A DNA stretch of 6,889 bases from Lachnospiraceae bacterium (GTDB lineage: Bacteria; Bacillota; Clostridia; Lachnospirales; Lachnospiraceae). The position numbers were made by a program, and so were the translations under genes. Under the pieces are notes generated by a model. It made no database searches, was not told the origin of the DNA, and was given only the letters and a program-made list of their open reading frames with translations. The stretch spans positions 1 through 6,889 of the forward strand of contig JAJQIE010000292.1 in the NCBI GenBank assembly GCA_021199395.1, given 5' to 3'. Of this stretch, positions 6,474-6,889 are shown one piece after another. The first letter of the stretch is position 1; each line of letters opens with the position of its first letter.

Positions 6474-6581
6474 ATGAGATTTGCAGATGTTTTAGAAATT
6501 CGAAATGGAAAAAATCAGCGACAAGTAGAAAATTCGCATGGAAAATATCCCATTTATGGTAGTGGTGGCGTGTTGGGATAG
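6474..6581 (+). pseudogene. hsdS: Type I restriction specificity subunit, N-terminal fragment
   Basis: HsdS reads the DNA target through two recognition domains and is normally about 400 aa. This start is good: GGGGAG (6460-6465) lies 8 nt before ATG 6474. The first residues, FADVLEIRNGKNQ (3-15) and HGKYPIYGSGGVLG (22-35), match the opening of a target-recognition domain, where GKYPIYGSGG is a very common HsdS motif. The frame stops at TAG 6579-6581. Reading on in any frame I cannot recover the expected continuation (such as an IIGRKG block), so the loss looks like replacement by foreign sequence, or an inversion or deletion breakpoint near 6576, rather than one point mutation. It could also be one end of a shuffled specificity cassette whose partner lies beyond the window. 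Confidence 0.8.
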
Positions 6582-6795
6582 TCCTACAAAAAAATGTCTG
6601 CGAAGGGTGGCATTTTCGGTTAGGACGGGCCCGTTTTAAACGTAAAAAAATAGCCTTGTACATTATTATGACACGAGGTATCCAGACTGTTCGCTGGCAA
6701 TTCTCAGGCTTATTATGCCCTGGGATCACAACTGAATATGGAACTCAAGGTAGGACTTAATCGGAGCTTCTTGCTGACCGATGGGTTCTTTTTTA
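6582..6795. other. Unassigned segment with hairpins replacing the body of hsdS
   Basis: No gene is supported. Visible structure: GTCCTA (6581-6586) pairs with TAGGAC (6621-6626) and, inside it, AAAATG pairs with CATTTT, giving a two-step hairpin with a 4x4 internal loop. AGTCCTAC (6580-6587) is also perfectly complementary to GTAGGACT (6750-6757), so the two ends of a 178-nt unit could pair. Two forward frames stay open for about 50 codons (roughly 6598-6756 and 6672-6828) without a recognised domain or ribosome binding site. The 5' boundary coincides with the loss of hsdS homology. Confidence 0.4.
6760..6794 (+). terminator. Terminator-like hairpin before repeat copy 2
   Basis: ATCGG (6760-6764) pairs with CCGAT (6778-6782) and AGC (6765-6767) with GCT (6773-6775), with a two-base GA bulge and a TTCTT loop. 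A run of six T (6789-6794) follows after a 6-nt spacer (GGGTTC), which is longer than ideal. It may be a weak or decayed terminator. It mirrors the arrangement at 2954-3003, where a terminator T-run directly precedes the other copy of the structured repeat. Confidence 0.4.
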
Positions 6796-6888
6796 ATGCG
6801 CACAGCCGTGTAAGGAATTATTCCGGCTAACGCCGGACACGGCTGGCGCGCGGATAGGAATGCTGACGATTCCTATCCGATTGCACAC
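6796..6888. repeat. Structured intergenic repeat, copy 2 (at right window edge)
   Basis: This begins ATGCGCA right after a T6 run and ends ATCCGATTGCACAC. The helices are strong: P1 CAGCCGTGT (6803-6811) with ACACGGCTG (6837-6845), 9 bp; P2 CCGGC (6823-6827) with GCCGG (6832-6836), loop TAAC, directly abutting the P1 3' strand; P3 CGGATAGGAAT (6851-6861) with ATTCCTATCCG (6869-6879), 11 bp perfect, loop GCTGACG. An AAGGAAT segment is unpaired between the P1 and P2 5' strands, and CTGGC bridges P1 to P3. This is the same architecture as 3004-3103 with different helix sequences. The element may continue beyond the window. Confidence 0.65.
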
Positions 6889-6889
6889 C

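Noticed and set aside
5600..6581. A functional type I restriction-modification system
   Set aside because: hsdR is absent, hsdM lacks its N-terminal domain and catalytic motif, and hsdS stops after 35 residues.
6352..6729. A 125-codon minus-strand open frame across the hsdS start and the unassigned segment
   Set aside because: It overlaps the well-supported small gene and hsdS start and has no convincing ribosome binding site or domain. Its part over 6590-6729 cannot be fully excluded.
6803..6845. Possible group II intron domain V
   Set aside because: The AGCCGTGT start is suggestive, but the hairpin has an 11-nt 5' bulge, a five-pair inner helix and a TAAC loop instead of the compact 34-nt domain V with a GNRA-type loop and a two-base 3' bulge.
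1..6889. CRISPR array, tRNA, rRNA, or transposase gene
   Set aside because: No regularly spaced direct repeats, tRNA cloverleaf, rRNA-like sequence or transposase motif was seen by eye on either strand.

Overview
The window looks like chromosomal DNA from a gut-type Firmicute, most probably a Lachnospiraceae (Blautia/Ruminococcus/Clostridium XIVa-like). This rests on moderate GC, strong GGAGG-type ribosome binding sites, a DegV protein, an Opp-type ABC system, a cellobiose 2-epimerase-like enzyme and Firmicute-style type I restriction genes. The assignment is inference from gene content; no marker gene is present.

Layout. (1) Positions 1-2918 are the 3' part of an ABC uptake operon: an OppD/DppD-type ATPase cut by the left edge, an OppF/DppF-type ATPase overlapping it by 11 nt, and a secreted substrate-binding protein of the type 1 periplasmic-binding fold. 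A strong intrinsic terminator (2954-3003) closes it. (2) A structured intergenic repeat (3004-3103) follows directly after the terminator T-run. (3) A promoter with an extended -10 box (3142-3171) drives a DegV-family fatty-acid-binding protein. An AGE-superfamily epimerase, probably cellobiose 2-epimerase, follows with no convincing terminator between them. (4) From about 5600 the sequence changes character. It carries the wreck of a type I restriction-modification locus: an hsdM remnant with degenerate motif I and a large internal deletion, an intact small gene of unknown function, and an hsdS that stops after 35 codons. (5) The last 308 bases hold no convincing gene. They hold hairpins, a terminator-like stem and a second, diverged copy of the structured repeat at the right edge.

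How it works together. The ABC genes import an unidentified solute: the ATPases are of the peptide/opine/nickel class, but the binding protein is of the sugar/nucleoside-type fold. The epimerase suggests disaccharide metabolism (cellobiose or mannobiose to the 2-epimer) and DegV handles fatty acids; these two may share a transcript. The restriction system cannot be functional as it stands.

The most interesting signal is the pair of structured repeats at 3004-3103 and 6796-6888. Their unpaired segments are conserved while the helices differ in sequence yet remain complementary, as expected of a dispersed structured RNA or DNA element.
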